A stretch of DNA of 64,000 bases from an uncultured Erythrobacter sp. (lineage in GTDB: Bacteria > Pseudomonadota > Alphaproteobacteria > Sphingomonadales > Sphingomonadaceae), in the NCBI GenBank assembly GCA_947502305.1, contig CANMZA010000001.1, positions 682,001 through 746,000 of the forward strand, read 5' to 3'. Shown piece by piece: positions 56,419 to 64,000 of this stretch (positions within the stretch are counted from its first letter, which is position 1; every line of letters begins with the position of its first letter). Made by a program: the position numbers and the translations under genes. A model generated the notes under the pieces. That model did no database searches. It was not told where the DNA came from and saw only the letters and a program-made list of their open reading frames with translations.

Positions 56419-57561
56419 ATGTTGGTTTTGACTTGTCGTGCGAAACCGGGCAGCAATTCGGGCATGCGAGCAGCCGCTTCTAACACTGGAATAGACCGTG
56501 ACCTGATCACCACGCGTGGTGGAGCGATTGGGGGCGGTTTGATCGGGAGCGGTGCTATTGGTGATAGAGCCAGCGCGGGCGCTGCTTTTGTCCATATTGC
56601 GCCGCGATCCATGCCGCTTCCGGTCTTAATCGCCGTTCCGCATGCGGGGCGCGCTTATACGGGCGATGTGCTGGCGCAAATGCGCGATCCGGAAATGAGC
56701 CAATTGCGGCTAGAGGATCGTCATATCGACAATGTCGGGGTCGAAGTGGCGCGGGCAACAGGCACAGGTTTGCTGGTCGCCCATGCGCCGCGCGCGATGT
56801 TGGATTTGAACCGCGCTGATGATGACGTCGATTGGGATATGATTGAACGTCCTGCCAAGGGGGCGGTTGGCGCGTCGGCAGCGGACAATGCCGGGGCATT
56901 TTCTGCGGCGAATAGAGGTAATAATGCGCGCGCGCGCAGCGGGCTTGGTCTGGTGCCGCGCCGTCTGCCGGGATTTGGCGAGATTTGGCGCGGAAAATTG
57001 CCGCGCGGCGAATTGGAGCAACGGATCGACACGATCCACCGGCCCTATCACGAATTTTTGGCCCGCGAATTGGAACGGATTCGGGACGCATGGGGCGCGG
57101 CTTTACTGATTGATTTGCATTCAATGCCGCCGCTGCGCCGCCAACAGACCGGCGTCAGAGGAGAGGGCGGCGCGGGCAATGACGAACCGGCACCGCAAGT
57201 GGTGCTGGGCGACCGATTTGGGGCATCGTGCCACACGGGATTGGTGTCGCGCGCCTTTCGATATCTGGACGAGGCAGGCTGCGCAGCGTCGCATAATCGC
57301 CCCTATTCCGGCGGCTATGTGCTTGACCGTCACGCGGCGACGGCGCGCGGTATTCATGCCGTTCAACTGGAAATTTGCCGTTCCACCTATCTCGATGCGG
57401 CGCTGTCGGAACCCACAGAAGCGGTGAAGCCGCTGGCCATGATGCTGGCGGGATTGGTGCGCGAATTGGGCGCAGCGACGGCGGGTTTAGGCGCGCGGAT
57501 GGGCGCGAGAATGGGCAATGGCGGCCTCTCGGATGACGGCCTCGCGCAAGCCGCAGAATAA
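56419..57561 (+). CDS. N-formylglutamate amidohydrolase family protein
   Basis: A 380-residue member of the FGase family (hydrolyses N-formylglutamate in histidine degradation, or related substrates). Motifs: VLIAVPHAGRAY, LRLEDRHIDNVG, HAPRAMLDLNRADDDVDWD, LLIDLHSMPPL, NRPYSGGYVLDRHA and VQLEICRSTYLD. The start ATG 56419 follows AAGG; an ATG at 56464 gives a shorter N-terminus that may be the real start, since the first 65 residues are Gly/Ala-rich and non-family. A low-complexity insert sits near residues 135-170. The C-terminus is Gly/Met-rich. Confidence 0.87.
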   Translation: MLVLTCRAKPGSNSGMRAAASNTGIDRDLITTRGGAIGGGLIGSGAIGDRASAGAAFVHIAPRSMPLPVLIAVPHAGRAYTGDVLAQMRDPEMSQLRLEDRHIDNVGVEVARATGTGLLVAHAPRAMLDLNRADDDVDWDMIERPAKGAVGASAADNAGAFSAANRGNNARARSGLGLVPRRLPGFGEIWRGKLPRGELEQRIDTIHRPYHEFLARELERIRDAWGAALLIDLHSMPPLRRQQTGVRGEGGAGNDEPAPQVVLGDRFGASCHTGLVSRAFRYLDEAGCAASHNRPYSGGYVLDRHAATARGIHAVQLEICRSTYLDAALSEPTEAVKPLAMMLAGLVRELGAATAGLGARMGARMGNGGLSDDGLAQAAE

Positions 57562-57682
57562 GACTGCGGGATAAAGCGGCGGATTTTGCTGCGGACTGTG
57601 CGCCGAAACAGGCAACCACCAATTCCGCAAAAACGCATTCCTGCAAAAAGCGCTTTCCCCAAAGACGCAGGCCCCAAGATGA

Positions 57683-57723
57683 AAAATACCGCCCCGCGCG
57701 CTCTTAGGGAAAGCACGGGGCGG
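57683..57723 (-). terminator. Terminator of the SapC gene
   Basis: CCGCCCCG (57689-57696) pairs with CGGGGCGG (57716-57723). On the minus strand it is followed by TATTTTTC. It lies about 230 bases past the SapC stop, so the transcript would also contain the 13-bp hairpin at 57812-57842. Confidence 0.7.
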
Positions 57724-57811
57724 CCAGGTTCAGGGAGCAACACACCGGTAAAGGTATGCCGCGCAAATGGCTTATGAGGGGAAAGCCATCTACCCAGCCC
57801 AGATAGGAAGA

Positions 57812-57842
57812 GGGCGGGGCGCGATCAAGTCGCGCCCCGCCC
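57812..57842. terminator. Perfect 13-bp hairpin
   Basis: GGGCGGGGCGCGA (57812-57824), 5-base loop TCAAG, TCGCGCCCCGCCC (57830-57842). Neither side has a directly adjacent U-tract (plus side AAATTGCATCCTTTTT), so it may work as a transcript-end stabiliser or bidirectional terminator between convergent genes. Confidence 0.65.
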
Positions 57843-57951
57843 AAATTGCATCCTTTTTGGCGGTAATCGGCGTCTCAGCCGATCTGGCTTTGTGGCGCAA
57901 TCGCCGCGCGATCAATCGCGCGAAACTCGCCGCTCAAAGCTGCCGCCAGTT

Positions 57952-58734
57952 TTAAACCGCTGGTGTCGCAGCCGCCGGTGTTGGGACTTTGCCCTGTGCC
58001 GATTGACGCTCAAACAAGGTGCGCATCAGGTTCATCGAGAACAGCTGAGCGTGGATCAGCATCATCATGCCGTTCTTGTTCAGCTCATGCGTGGTTTCAG
58101 CAGGAAGCTCGCGCAGCTTCTTCTCATCAACCATTTGGAACCCGCGATAAACAAACGGCGTGTCTGGCATGTCATTGCGAGTGATCGCAATTTCGCCGTC
58201 CATCAAAATGTCGAGCTTCTTGAGTTCTTCGAGGAAAGCTTTGGTGCGCTGGCCCGATTCTTCGAAACGCTTACAAAATTCCAATACGCCGGTGGTGTAT
58301 TCGGTTGGGTTTTCACCGTCGAACAACGCTTGGCCGTCTTTCGTTTTGCCGACTACGCCTGCTTGCGGATCGAAGCATAGGGACATGTCGTCGCTGTCTT
58401 TGTTGAGCTTTGCAAGGATGAAAGGATAGCGGCGGATATAAGCAGGAACGTAAACGCCTGCTTCCAGCTTACCATCGTCCGCGATGTAGGTGTTTACGCC
58501 TTCGTTTAGACCCATCAAAGCGATCGGCAGCGGGTTGTCACCTGCTGTAAAAACAACCGGATAGCTGCGCTGTGCGTCGACAAATTCGTCAACCGTCAGC
58601 GGAATGGCATGCGTGGTTGCGAGGAAGCTGGCGTCGTCAAAGCTGCTGACTTTCCAGTCGCCATGATCGCGGCTGTTGAGTGGCAGCAGGTCTTTATAAA
58701 ACAGCGGAAGTTGCGGTTGCGGCGCGGTCGCCAT
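57952..58734 (-). CDS. SapC family protein
   Basis: A 260-residue SapC-domain protein, a family named after a Campylobacter S-layer region protein and widespread in alphaproteobacteria with unproven function. Start ATG 58734 follows CCGGAGACATTCTC; the longer frame overlaps the upstream dehydrogenase end. Seen: LPLFYKDLLPLNSRDHGDWKV, VPLT-like IPLTVDEFVDAQRSYPVVF, LPIALMGLNEGVNTYI, and PAYIRRYPFILAK. An Ala/Pro tail ends the protein. It lies 139 bases downstream of the FAD dehydrogenase on the same strand. Confidence 0.92.
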   Translation of the reverse strand: MATAPQPQLPLFYKDLLPLNSRDHGDWKVSSFDDASFLATTHAIPLTVDEFVDAQRSYPVVFTAGDNPLPIALMGLNEGVNTYIADDGKLEAGVYVPAYIRRYPFILAKLNKDSDDMSLCFDPQAGVVGKTKDGQALFDGENPTEYTTGVLEFCKRFEESGQRTKAFLEELKKLDILMDGEIAITRNDMPDTPFVYRGFQMVDEKKLRELPAETTHELNKNGMMMLIHAQLFSMNLMRTLFERQSAQGKVPTPAAATPAV

Positions 58735-58873
58735 GAGAATGTCTCCGGAAAGATTGCGGATGAAAAAATTACGATGCGGCGGGGCCGAGGGTGCAGTGTA
58801 TTGGCCGTCCCCCCAGACGCCGGAATGCGGCGCTTTAGGCGCTGGCGCGCTGCGGTGCAAGCGACGCGTGCGG

Positions 58874-60331
58874 CTATTCGTCCGCCGGCGGCACCAGTTT
58901 GCCCGGATTGAGCAAGCCAAGCGGATCGAGCGCGTCTTTCACATTGCGCATAATCGACAAAGCGGCCGGGTCGCTGAGGCGGCCCAGTTCGGCAACTTTC
59001 ATCTGGCCGATCCCGTGTTCGGCGCTGATTGATCCGCCCCATTGTGTGACCAAATCATAGACGCGCGCGCTGATCTGTTTGCCGGTGCTTTCCTCCCAAA
59101 TGCCGGGCGTGGAGCCGGGCGGGGCGAGCACGTGGAAATGCACATTGCCATCGCCCAAATGGCCAAAGGCGGCGGCCTGCGTGCCGGGAAAATCTGCCTC
59201 GATCGCGGGCGATGCGGCGAGGATAAATTCGGGCATTTTTTCCACCGGAACGGATATATCATGCTGCATCGCGGGGCCGAGCGCGCGTTCGGCAGCGGAA
59301 ATCGAATCGCGCAATGTCCACAAATCATCCGCCTGCCGCCCGCTGGCCGCGATCATCGCATCGGCCAGCACATCGTCCTGCGCCGCATCGGCCAGCGCAT
59401 TTTCGAGGCGCGTTCGCAATTGCGCATCGTCGCCGTCCACCGCCACACATTCGATCAGTGCATTCCATTCATGCCGCGCATTCAGCGGCGCACGCGCATC
59501 GGGGAGCAGCGCCAACACGCTGTCCAAACAATGCGCAGGTACCACCTCAAACCCTTCCAACGTGTCGCCCAGCGCGCGCTCCACCCGCCGCAGCAATGCG
59601 CGCGCATCCGTGATCGAAGACAGGCCCGCCCAAGCGGTCGCGCGCGCTTTGGGCGCAGGCAGCAAGCGCAAGGTCGCCGCCGTCACAATGCCCAAAGTCC
59701 CCTCTGACCCGATCAACAATTGTTTGAGGTCAAACCCGCGATTGTCTTTCTTCAGCGCAGTTAGGCCGTCAAACACCTGCCCATCCGCCAGCACCGCCTC
59801 AATCCCCAGCACCTGCGCTCGCATCGTGCCGTGGCGCAGCACCTGTGTCCCGCCCGCATTGGTGGACACCAGACCGCCGATTGTCGCCGACCCTCTACCG
59901 CCCAGCGTCAGCGGGAAACGCATATCCGCCGCCTCTGCCGCCTCCTGAAAGGTCTGCAATATCACGCCAGCATCGCACACCGCCTGACCCGCGGCGGCGT
60001 CTAAAGAGCGGATCTGGCTCATCCGCCTGAGCGACAGCAGGATTGCCGCGCCGCTGTCATCGGGCGTGGCGCCGCCTGCCATGCCGCTATTGCCGCCTTG
60101 CGGTACAATCGGCACGCGGTGCGCGGCGCATAGTTTGACCAGCGCGGCGACTTCTTGCGTCGAAGCGGGTGAGGCAAGCGCCGCCGCACGCCCCGAATAC
60201 CGTCCGCGCCAATCGGTCAGCCATGCGTCAAGATCGCCGGGATCGGTGGAAAACCCCTTCGGCCCCAGCAATTCAGCGGCTTCGTGCAGGAAAGTTTCGA
60301 GTGTTTCGGATGGTGTGGTCAGGGTCGTCAT
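58874..60331 (-). CDS. FAD-linked D-2-hydroxyacid dehydrogenase (GlcD / D2HGDH-like)
   Basis: A 485-residue flavoprotein of the VAO/PCMH family oxidising D-2-hydroxy acids such as D-2-hydroxyglutarate or D-lactate. FAD-binding motifs: PIVPQGGNSGMAGGA, GGRGSATIGGLVSTNAGGTQVLRHG, LKQLLIGSEGTLGIVT. C-terminal FAD-oxidase domain: FGHLGDGNVHFHVL and GSISAEHGIGQMK. Start ATG 60331 gives the family N-terminus; the frame extends to 60382. The exact substrate is undetermined; 2-hydroxyglutarate is the best guess. Confidence 0.9.
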   Translation of the reverse strand: MTTLTTPSETLETFLHEAAELLGPKGFSTDPGDLDAWLTDWRGRYSGRAAALASPASTQEVAALVKLCAAHRVPIVPQGGNSGMAGGATPDDSGAAILLSLRRMSQIRSLDAAAGQAVCDAGVILQTFQEAAEAADMRFPLTLGGRGSATIGGLVSTNAGGTQVLRHGTMRAQVLGIEAVLADGQVFDGLTALKKDNRGFDLKQLLIGSEGTLGIVTAATLRLLPAPKARATAWAGLSSITDARALLRRVERALGDTLEGFEVVPAHCLDSVLALLPDARAPLNARHEWNALIECVAVDGDDAQLRTRLENALADAAQDDVLADAMIAASGRQADDLWTLRDSISAAERALGPAMQHDISVPVEKMPEFILAASPAIEADFPGTQAAAFGHLGDGNVHFHVLAPPGSTPGIWEESTGKQISARVYDLVTQWGGSISAEHGIGQMKVAELGRLSDPAALSIMRNVKDALDPLGLLNPGKLVPPADE

Positions 60332-60514
60332 TGTGGCGGCTATGCCACAGTTGCGCGCGAATGTACCAGTCACTTGGCGCAAAATACCGGTTTCCGCCGC
60401 TTTCCTGACCGTCAGTTAAGCCAGCGTTCAATCGCTATTGATAGGTGGTGGCCCTAAGATTAGTGGGCATTAACGCCTGCGCAGATACAGAATTAAGGAC
60501 CTCTCCAGCCCTTT

Positions 60515-61138
60515 ATGCCAAGCATGCTCCCCCTGACAGCGCCTCTTGCGCTGATCCTGCCCCTGATTGGGCAGAGCGCGGCGCTTGTCGGAGTGCCGCC
60601 GAGCAATTCTGGGACTGAAACATCGGCCAGTTCATCTGCGCCGGATTATGAGGCGCCTGCGGATGGGCCATATACGCGCTCCCTTCCCACAAGCGGGCCG
60701 TCTGCGCCGCCTACAGTAAACCCGCTGGACGCTTTTCACGGCGGCCAAACCTACCATCAGTTCCGCATTGAACAACGCGTCATCATTCGCATCACGCCGC
60801 AGCGCGGGGGCAATCGCAACGAATTGCTCGCGCGCTTGCCTCAGCGCGGGCTCAACACACAATTTGAAGAGCGCGAAATGGATCGCTGCCTCGCGGTAAG
60901 CGGTATTTCGGGCGTGCAGACCGGCAATGGCAATCGCTTGCTGTTGTTCCTGAATGATCAACGCATCATCAGCGTCAATCTCGAACGGGCGTGCCGGGCG
61001 CGCGATTTCTATTCCGGCTTTTATGTTGAGCGCAACGAAGACGGGCAGCTTTGTGTGGGCCGCGACGAATTGCAATCGCGCAGCGGCGCGAAATGCGAAG
61101 TCGAACGGATGCGCCAATTGGTGGCGGTAAACGAATAA
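60515..61138 (+). CDS. Secreted protein of unknown function
   Basis: A 207-residue protein with a signal-peptide-like N-terminus (MLPLTAPLALILPLIGQSAA) and a Ser/Pro/Thr-rich linker (about residues 28-70), then a compact domain with FRIEQRVIIRITP, EREMDRCLAVSGISGVQ, NRLLLFLNDQRIISVNLERACRARDFYSGFYVE and CVGRDELQSRSGAKCEVER. Three or four cysteines suggest disulfides in the periplasm. It resembles a conserved hypothetical family of Sphingomonadales; no function is known to me. Confidence 0.75.
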   Translation: MPSMLPLTAPLALILPLIGQSAALVGVPPSNSGTETSASSSAPDYEAPADGPYTRSLPTSGPSAPPTVNPLDAFHGGQTYHQFRIEQRVIIRITPQRGGNRNELLARLPQRGLNTQFEEREMDRCLAVSGISGVQTGNGNRLLLFLNDQRIISVNLERACRARDFYSGFYVERNEDGQLCVGRDELQSRSGAKCEVERMRQLVAVNE

Positions 61139-61305
61139 GCCGCACGGCTTTTGACGCTTGATCGCCAGCCCCTCGGCCTAGACCGGCGGCATTTCTTGAC
61201 TTTTCGGCCTTTTTTGGCCAATCGCGCCCTTGCAGCGATCATGTTTTTGGCATGGCGCGATTACAATTGCGGCCTCGGCCGCCTTATCCGGACATTTTGA
61301 AACGC

Positions 61306-62850
61306 ATGACATTCGCCGATCTCGGCCTCTCACCCGAATTGCTAAAGGCTGTTGATGAGGCCGGCTATTCAGAGCCGACCGCCATCCAAGCAGAAGCCAT
61401 CCCCGCCGTCCTGATGATGAAGGACCTGATTGGGATCGCGCAAACAGGGACGGGCAAAACCGCCAGCTTTGTGCTGCCGATGATCGATGTGATGGCCTCT
61501 GGCCGCCGCCGTGCATTGATGCCGCGTTCGTTGATTTTGGAACCAACGCGCGAATTGGCCGCGCAGGTTGCAGAGAATTTCGAAAAATACGGCGCAAACC
61601 ACGATCTAAAAATGGCTCTGCTGATTGGCGGAGTTCAAATGGGCGATCAGGTGAAAGCGCTGAATGAAGGCGTCGATGTCCTCATCGCCACGCCGGGCCG
61701 GTTGATGGATTTGTTTGAGCGCGGGAAAATCCTGCTCAATGGCTGCGAATTGCTGGTCATTGATGAGGCGGACCGGATGCTCGATATGGGCTTTATCCCC
61801 GATATTGAATTCATCTGTTCCAAACTGCCCGAAACGCGTCAAACCATGCTGTTTTCGGCCACGATGCCTGCTCCGATTGAGAAACTGGCGAAGAAATTCC
61901 TCAGCAACCCGAAGCGTATCGAAACTGCGCGCGCCGCGACCACGAACAAGGATATCACCGCGTTTAAGGTCAATGTGGAGCAGCGCGCGAAGCTGTCGAC
62001 ATTGCAATGGATCCTGCGCAATGATCACGTCGAAACTGCGATTGTTTTTTCGAACAAGAAAACGATGGTCCGCGAGCTGAACAAGAAATTGCAGAGCGAT
62101 GGTTTCCGCAGCGGAGAGATCCATGGCGATATTGATCAGAACACGCGTCAGAAAGAGTTGGAGCGGTTTAAGTCGGGCGATATCAATATATTGGTTGCCT
62201 CTGACGTTGCCGCGCGCGGGCTCGACATCAAAGGTGTGAGCCACGTGTTCAACTATGACACGCCGTGGCACCCGGATGATTATGTCCACCGGATTGGCCG
62301 GACAGGCCGCGCCGGGGCCAAAGGGCGCGCTTTTACATTCGTGACCAAATCGGATGCCGAGGCGATCGACAATGTCGAAAAACTGACGGGCAATAAGATC
62401 AAAGTGTTCGGCAAAGACGACGTGCGCGTCGAATTGGCCGATCCGGCGGCAAAATCTGGCGGCAAGCGAGCGGCGAAGTCCGACGACAGCAAGCAGGCTG
62501 ACGATCAGGAGCGCGGGGAAAGCCGTGAGGAAAAACCGCGCCGTTCGCGCAGCCGCAAACGCGATGATGGCCAAGAGGCAGAACAACGCGAGCGCAAACC
62601 GCGCCGTGCTCGTGGTGATCGTGCTCGCGGTGATGAAAAACGCGATGAAGCTGGACGCGATGAAGGTGGCCGTGATGAGAAGCCCCGCGAGGAGCAACCT
62701 CGCGAAGAGGCACCGCGTGAAGACCGTTCAGAAGCCAAGCCAGAGCGCAAACCGCGTTCGCGTTCGCGCAATCAGGACGATACGCCCGTACCAGCGGGCG
62801 AGTGGAACGGGCCAAAACCGGGTTTTCTCGACATGGGTTTTAAGGAATAA
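61306..62850 (+). CDS. DEAD-box RNA helicase with basic/acidic C-terminal tail
   Basis: ATP-dependent RNA helicase of the RhlE/DeaD group, 514 residues. Start MTFADLGLSPELLKAV (61306). Motifs: Q motif GYSEPTAIQ, Walker A AQTGTGKT, PTRELAAQ, TPGRLMD, DEAD box VIDEADRMLDMGF, SAT, VASDVAARGLDI and HRIGRTGRAG. The C-terminal 130 residues are low-complexity, made of R/E/D/G units (RGDRARGDEKRDEAGRDEGG), and end in a short conserved tail GEWNGPKPGFLDMGF. Such tails bind RNA or mediate assembly in other helicases. The repeat-rich tail may vary among strains. Confidence 0.95.
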   Translation: MTFADLGLSPELLKAVDEAGYSEPTAIQAEAIPAVLMMKDLIGIAQTGTGKTASFVLPMIDVMASGRRRALMPRSLILEPTRELAAQVAENFEKYGANHDLKMALLIGGVQMGDQVKALNEGVDVLIATPGRLMDLFERGKILLNGCELLVIDEADRMLDMGFIPDIEFICSKLPETRQTMLFSATMPAPIEKLAKKFLSNPKRIETARAATTNKDITAFKVNVEQRAKLSTLQWILRNDHVETAIVFSNKKTMVRELNKKLQSDGFRSGEIHGDIDQNTRQKELERFKSGDINILVASDVAARGLDIKGVSHVFNYDTPWHPDDYVHRIGRTGRAGAKGRAFTFVTKSDAEAIDNVEKLTGNKIKVFGKDDVRVELADPAAKSGGKRAAKSDDSKQADDQERGESREEKPRRSRSRKRDDGQEAEQRERKPRRARGDRARGDEKRDEAGRDEGGRDEKPREEQPREEAPREDRSEAKPERKPRSRSRNQDDTPVPAGEWNGPKPGFLDMGFKE

Positions 62851-62872
62851 CGCTCCTACGAGCGTTTAGAGT

Positions 62873-63400
62873 TTAAGGAACCGCGATTGCGTGGGCGATC
62901 ATGCGGTTTCCTTCAAACACCGCCCGGTCCTCCACATTCGTGTCATCGACAAAGACGAAGTCGAAAACACCGTCATTGTCGCTGTCTTTGTGCAGCATCA
63001 CAATGAACATATCGCCTGTATCAGGCGCAGGGTTGATTGTGATTGCGACATCCTTGTTCGTGCCGCTTTCCACAAATGTGTATCCGGCGACGTAGTCGCC
63101 ATTGGGCTGCCCGCCGATAAATGGATGCATCACGAGCCAGCCATCGCCATCAATATGCACTTCTGAAAAGGTGAGCGTCGTGCCGTCACCGCGCCGGATG
63201 GCGGCGCGGTCTTGGGTGATCCGCTGCTCAGTGTAGGTTTTGGTCTCAGCGCTGCGGGTTACGTCATCCGCGATGATCCAATTCGCCTCACCATTGCCGA
63301 GGGTCACGCCGCTCGGGGCGGGTTCTTCTTGGGCGATTGCGCTGGGGGAGAGTGCGATGGCACCCAAAATCGCGCCTGTTATTACCGTCCGAATTCCCAT
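62873..63400 (-). CDS. Exported DUF7282-like protein
   Basis: A 175-residue secreted protein. Signal peptide MGIRTVITGAILGAIALSPSAIA. The mature part includes LTFSEVHIDGDGWLVMHPFIGG, VAGYTFVESGTNKDVAITINPAP and MLHKDSDNDGVFDF, a beta-sandwich-like pattern similar to the DUF7282 domain. The DSDNDGVFDF stretch resembles a calcium-binding loop. The function is unknown. It is convergent with the helicase gene, 23 bases apart. Confidence 0.75.
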   Translation of the reverse strand: MGIRTVITGAILGAIALSPSAIAQEEPAPSGVTLGNGEANWIIADDVTRSAETKTYTEQRITQDRAAIRRGDGTTLTFSEVHIDGDGWLVMHPFIGGQPNGDYVAGYTFVESGTNKDVAITINPAPDTGDMFIVMLHKDSDNDGVFDFVFVDDTNVEDRAVFEGNRMIAHAIAVP

Positions 63401-63486
63401 TTTTCGCTCCCGCTCAATCTGTGTCGGCGCAAGACTGGCATATTCTTACTCTTAGCGAAAGCGTGCCAAATTAATCGCGGCCAATC

Positions 63487-64000
63487 CTATTGCGAGGCGG
63501 CTTCTGGAAGAGGCGAGGGGAAAGCAGGGCGCGAAGCGGTGATCGGCCCGACCCAGAAATAGCCATCGTAATTCTCGCGGCTTGCCAGCGACAAGAACGG
63601 CTTTTCGTCCATATTGCCGCCAAATTCGCCCGTACCGCTTTGTTCGCTCGCGCCGCATTGAATGGCATCGGCGGGGACGGGGCGGCCCGGAACGAACACG
63701 AAATCGGCGCGCGGATAGCAGCTCCAGGATGATCCGCCCGCATGCCACATGCGCAGGCTGATGACGGGGCCATATTCGCGCAGTCGCATCGCCATTGGCT
63801 CAAAAGTGATGCCCGCCATCGTGACCGCCGCCGTTTGCGCATGAAGCGAGCCGACCAAGACGATCACAAAATCATACTCGCCATCCCGCGCAGCATTGGC
63901 GATATTTTCTGCCTGCGCGGCCTCGTGCGGCCCTTGTCCTGGTAAATCGGCAAAGCGCGCGCGTTGTTCATCATCGCGCGCGCCGTTAAAGGCGACGACA
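63487..64000 (-). CDS. Hypothetical protein (partial, N-terminus outside window)
   Basis: The reading frame is open from its stop at 63487 to the window edge, 171 codons. It has YDFVIVLVGSLHAQTAAVTMAGITFEPMAMRLREYGPVISLRMWHAGGSSWSCYP (in parts), with no membrane segment visible. The LVGSLHA and FEPMA segments bring to mind enzymes of the ChaN/Tiki or erythromycin-esterase type, but that is a guess. The start must lie beyond 64000; the Met at 63867 is only an internal candidate. It lies 87 bases upstream of the DUF7282-like gene on the same strand. Confidence 0.55.
   Translation of the reverse strand, partial: VVAFNGARDDEQRARFADLPGQGPHEAAQAENIANAARDGEYDFVIVLVGSLHAQTAAVTMAGITFEPMAMRLREYGPVISLRMWHAGGSSWSCYPRADFVFVPGRPVPADAIQCGASEQSGTGEFGGNMDEKPFLSLASRENYDGYFWVGPITASRPAFPSPLPEAASQ

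Larger units (their letters stand above)
57562..57951. other. Convergent intergenic region with two strong hairpins
   Basis: 390 bases between the amidohydrolase and SapC genes. No coding frame is convincing. It contains the two hairpins listed separately, which share a CGGGGCGG-like stem. Confidence 0.6.

Noticed and set aside
60383..60514. Promoter elements before the secreted protein gene
   Set aside because: No convincing -35/-10 pair or operator could be fixed by eye.

Overview
The window is chromosomal DNA from an alphaproteobacterium, most likely Sphingomonadales, family Erythrobacteraceae. The reasons are the gene content (SapC-family protein, UrcA-family protein, eukaryotic-type NADP isocitrate dehydrogenase, the CckA and CpdR cell-cycle regulators), direct-repeat LexA boxes of the GTTC-N7-GTTC type upstream of recA and uvrA, and the high-GC, tightly packed layout. 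No prophage, transposase, integrase, CRISPR array or rRNA operon was seen. Both edges cut through genes. The family-level assignment is inference from gene content.

Layout. 0-3.1 kb: TCA-cycle block on the minus strand (mdh, a small exported protein, sucD, the start of sucA) with no sucC beside sucD. 3.4-7.5 kb: a GGDEF-EAL c-di-GMP protein, a small conserved protein and a SleB-like cell-wall hydrolase. 7.7-10.3 kb: a B12/iron-chelate ABC importer (binding protein, permease, ATPase). 10.6-14.8 kb: a P-loop sulfotransferase-like protein, a UrcA protein, and a CadC-like winged-helix/TPR regulator. 14.8-18.6 kb: the most accessory-looking segment, with a large TIR-domain protein, a 61-residue protein and a Pro/Thr-rich lipoprotein. 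18.9-22.8 kb: LexA-boxed uvrA followed by a zinc-ribbon protein and a helical protein. 22.8-25.6 kb: two long, repeat-rich non-coding stretches around a small HTH protein and rlpA. 25.6-31.6 kb: argG, an acyltransferase, two tandem cyclopropane-fatty-acid synthases, a DUF1801 protein. 31.6-35.2 kb: a molybdoenzyme, its cytochrome b partner, a pteridine-reductase-like SDR, a MOSC protein and a methyltransferase. 35.2-44.0 kb: envelope and housekeeping genes (rlmN, greB, soluble lytic transglycosylase, dapA, an S9 peptidase). 44.2-55.3 kb: smpB, a DUF2062 protein, cckA, recA, alaS, a Kef-type antiporter, icd. 55.7-64.0 kb: tRNA-Val, cpdR, N-formylglutamate amidohydrolase, sapC, an FAD-linked dehydrogenase, a DEAD-box helicase and secreted proteins.

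How genes work together. mdh, sucD and sucA (with icd further along) belong to the TCA cycle. cckA and cpdR belong to one phosphorelay that in relatives also controls CtrA. recA and uvrA share LexA control. The molybdoenzyme, cytochrome b, pteridine-reductase-like SDR and MOSC genes look like one molybdenum-cofactor-centred transcription unit. The best candidate for something undescribed is the TIR protein: a probable NAD-consuming effector whose N-terminal part has lower-GC, foreign-looking base composition while its TIR half matches the host. Second is the pair of repeat-rich intergenic regions, one of which holds a nested palindrome built from DnaA-box-like sequences.
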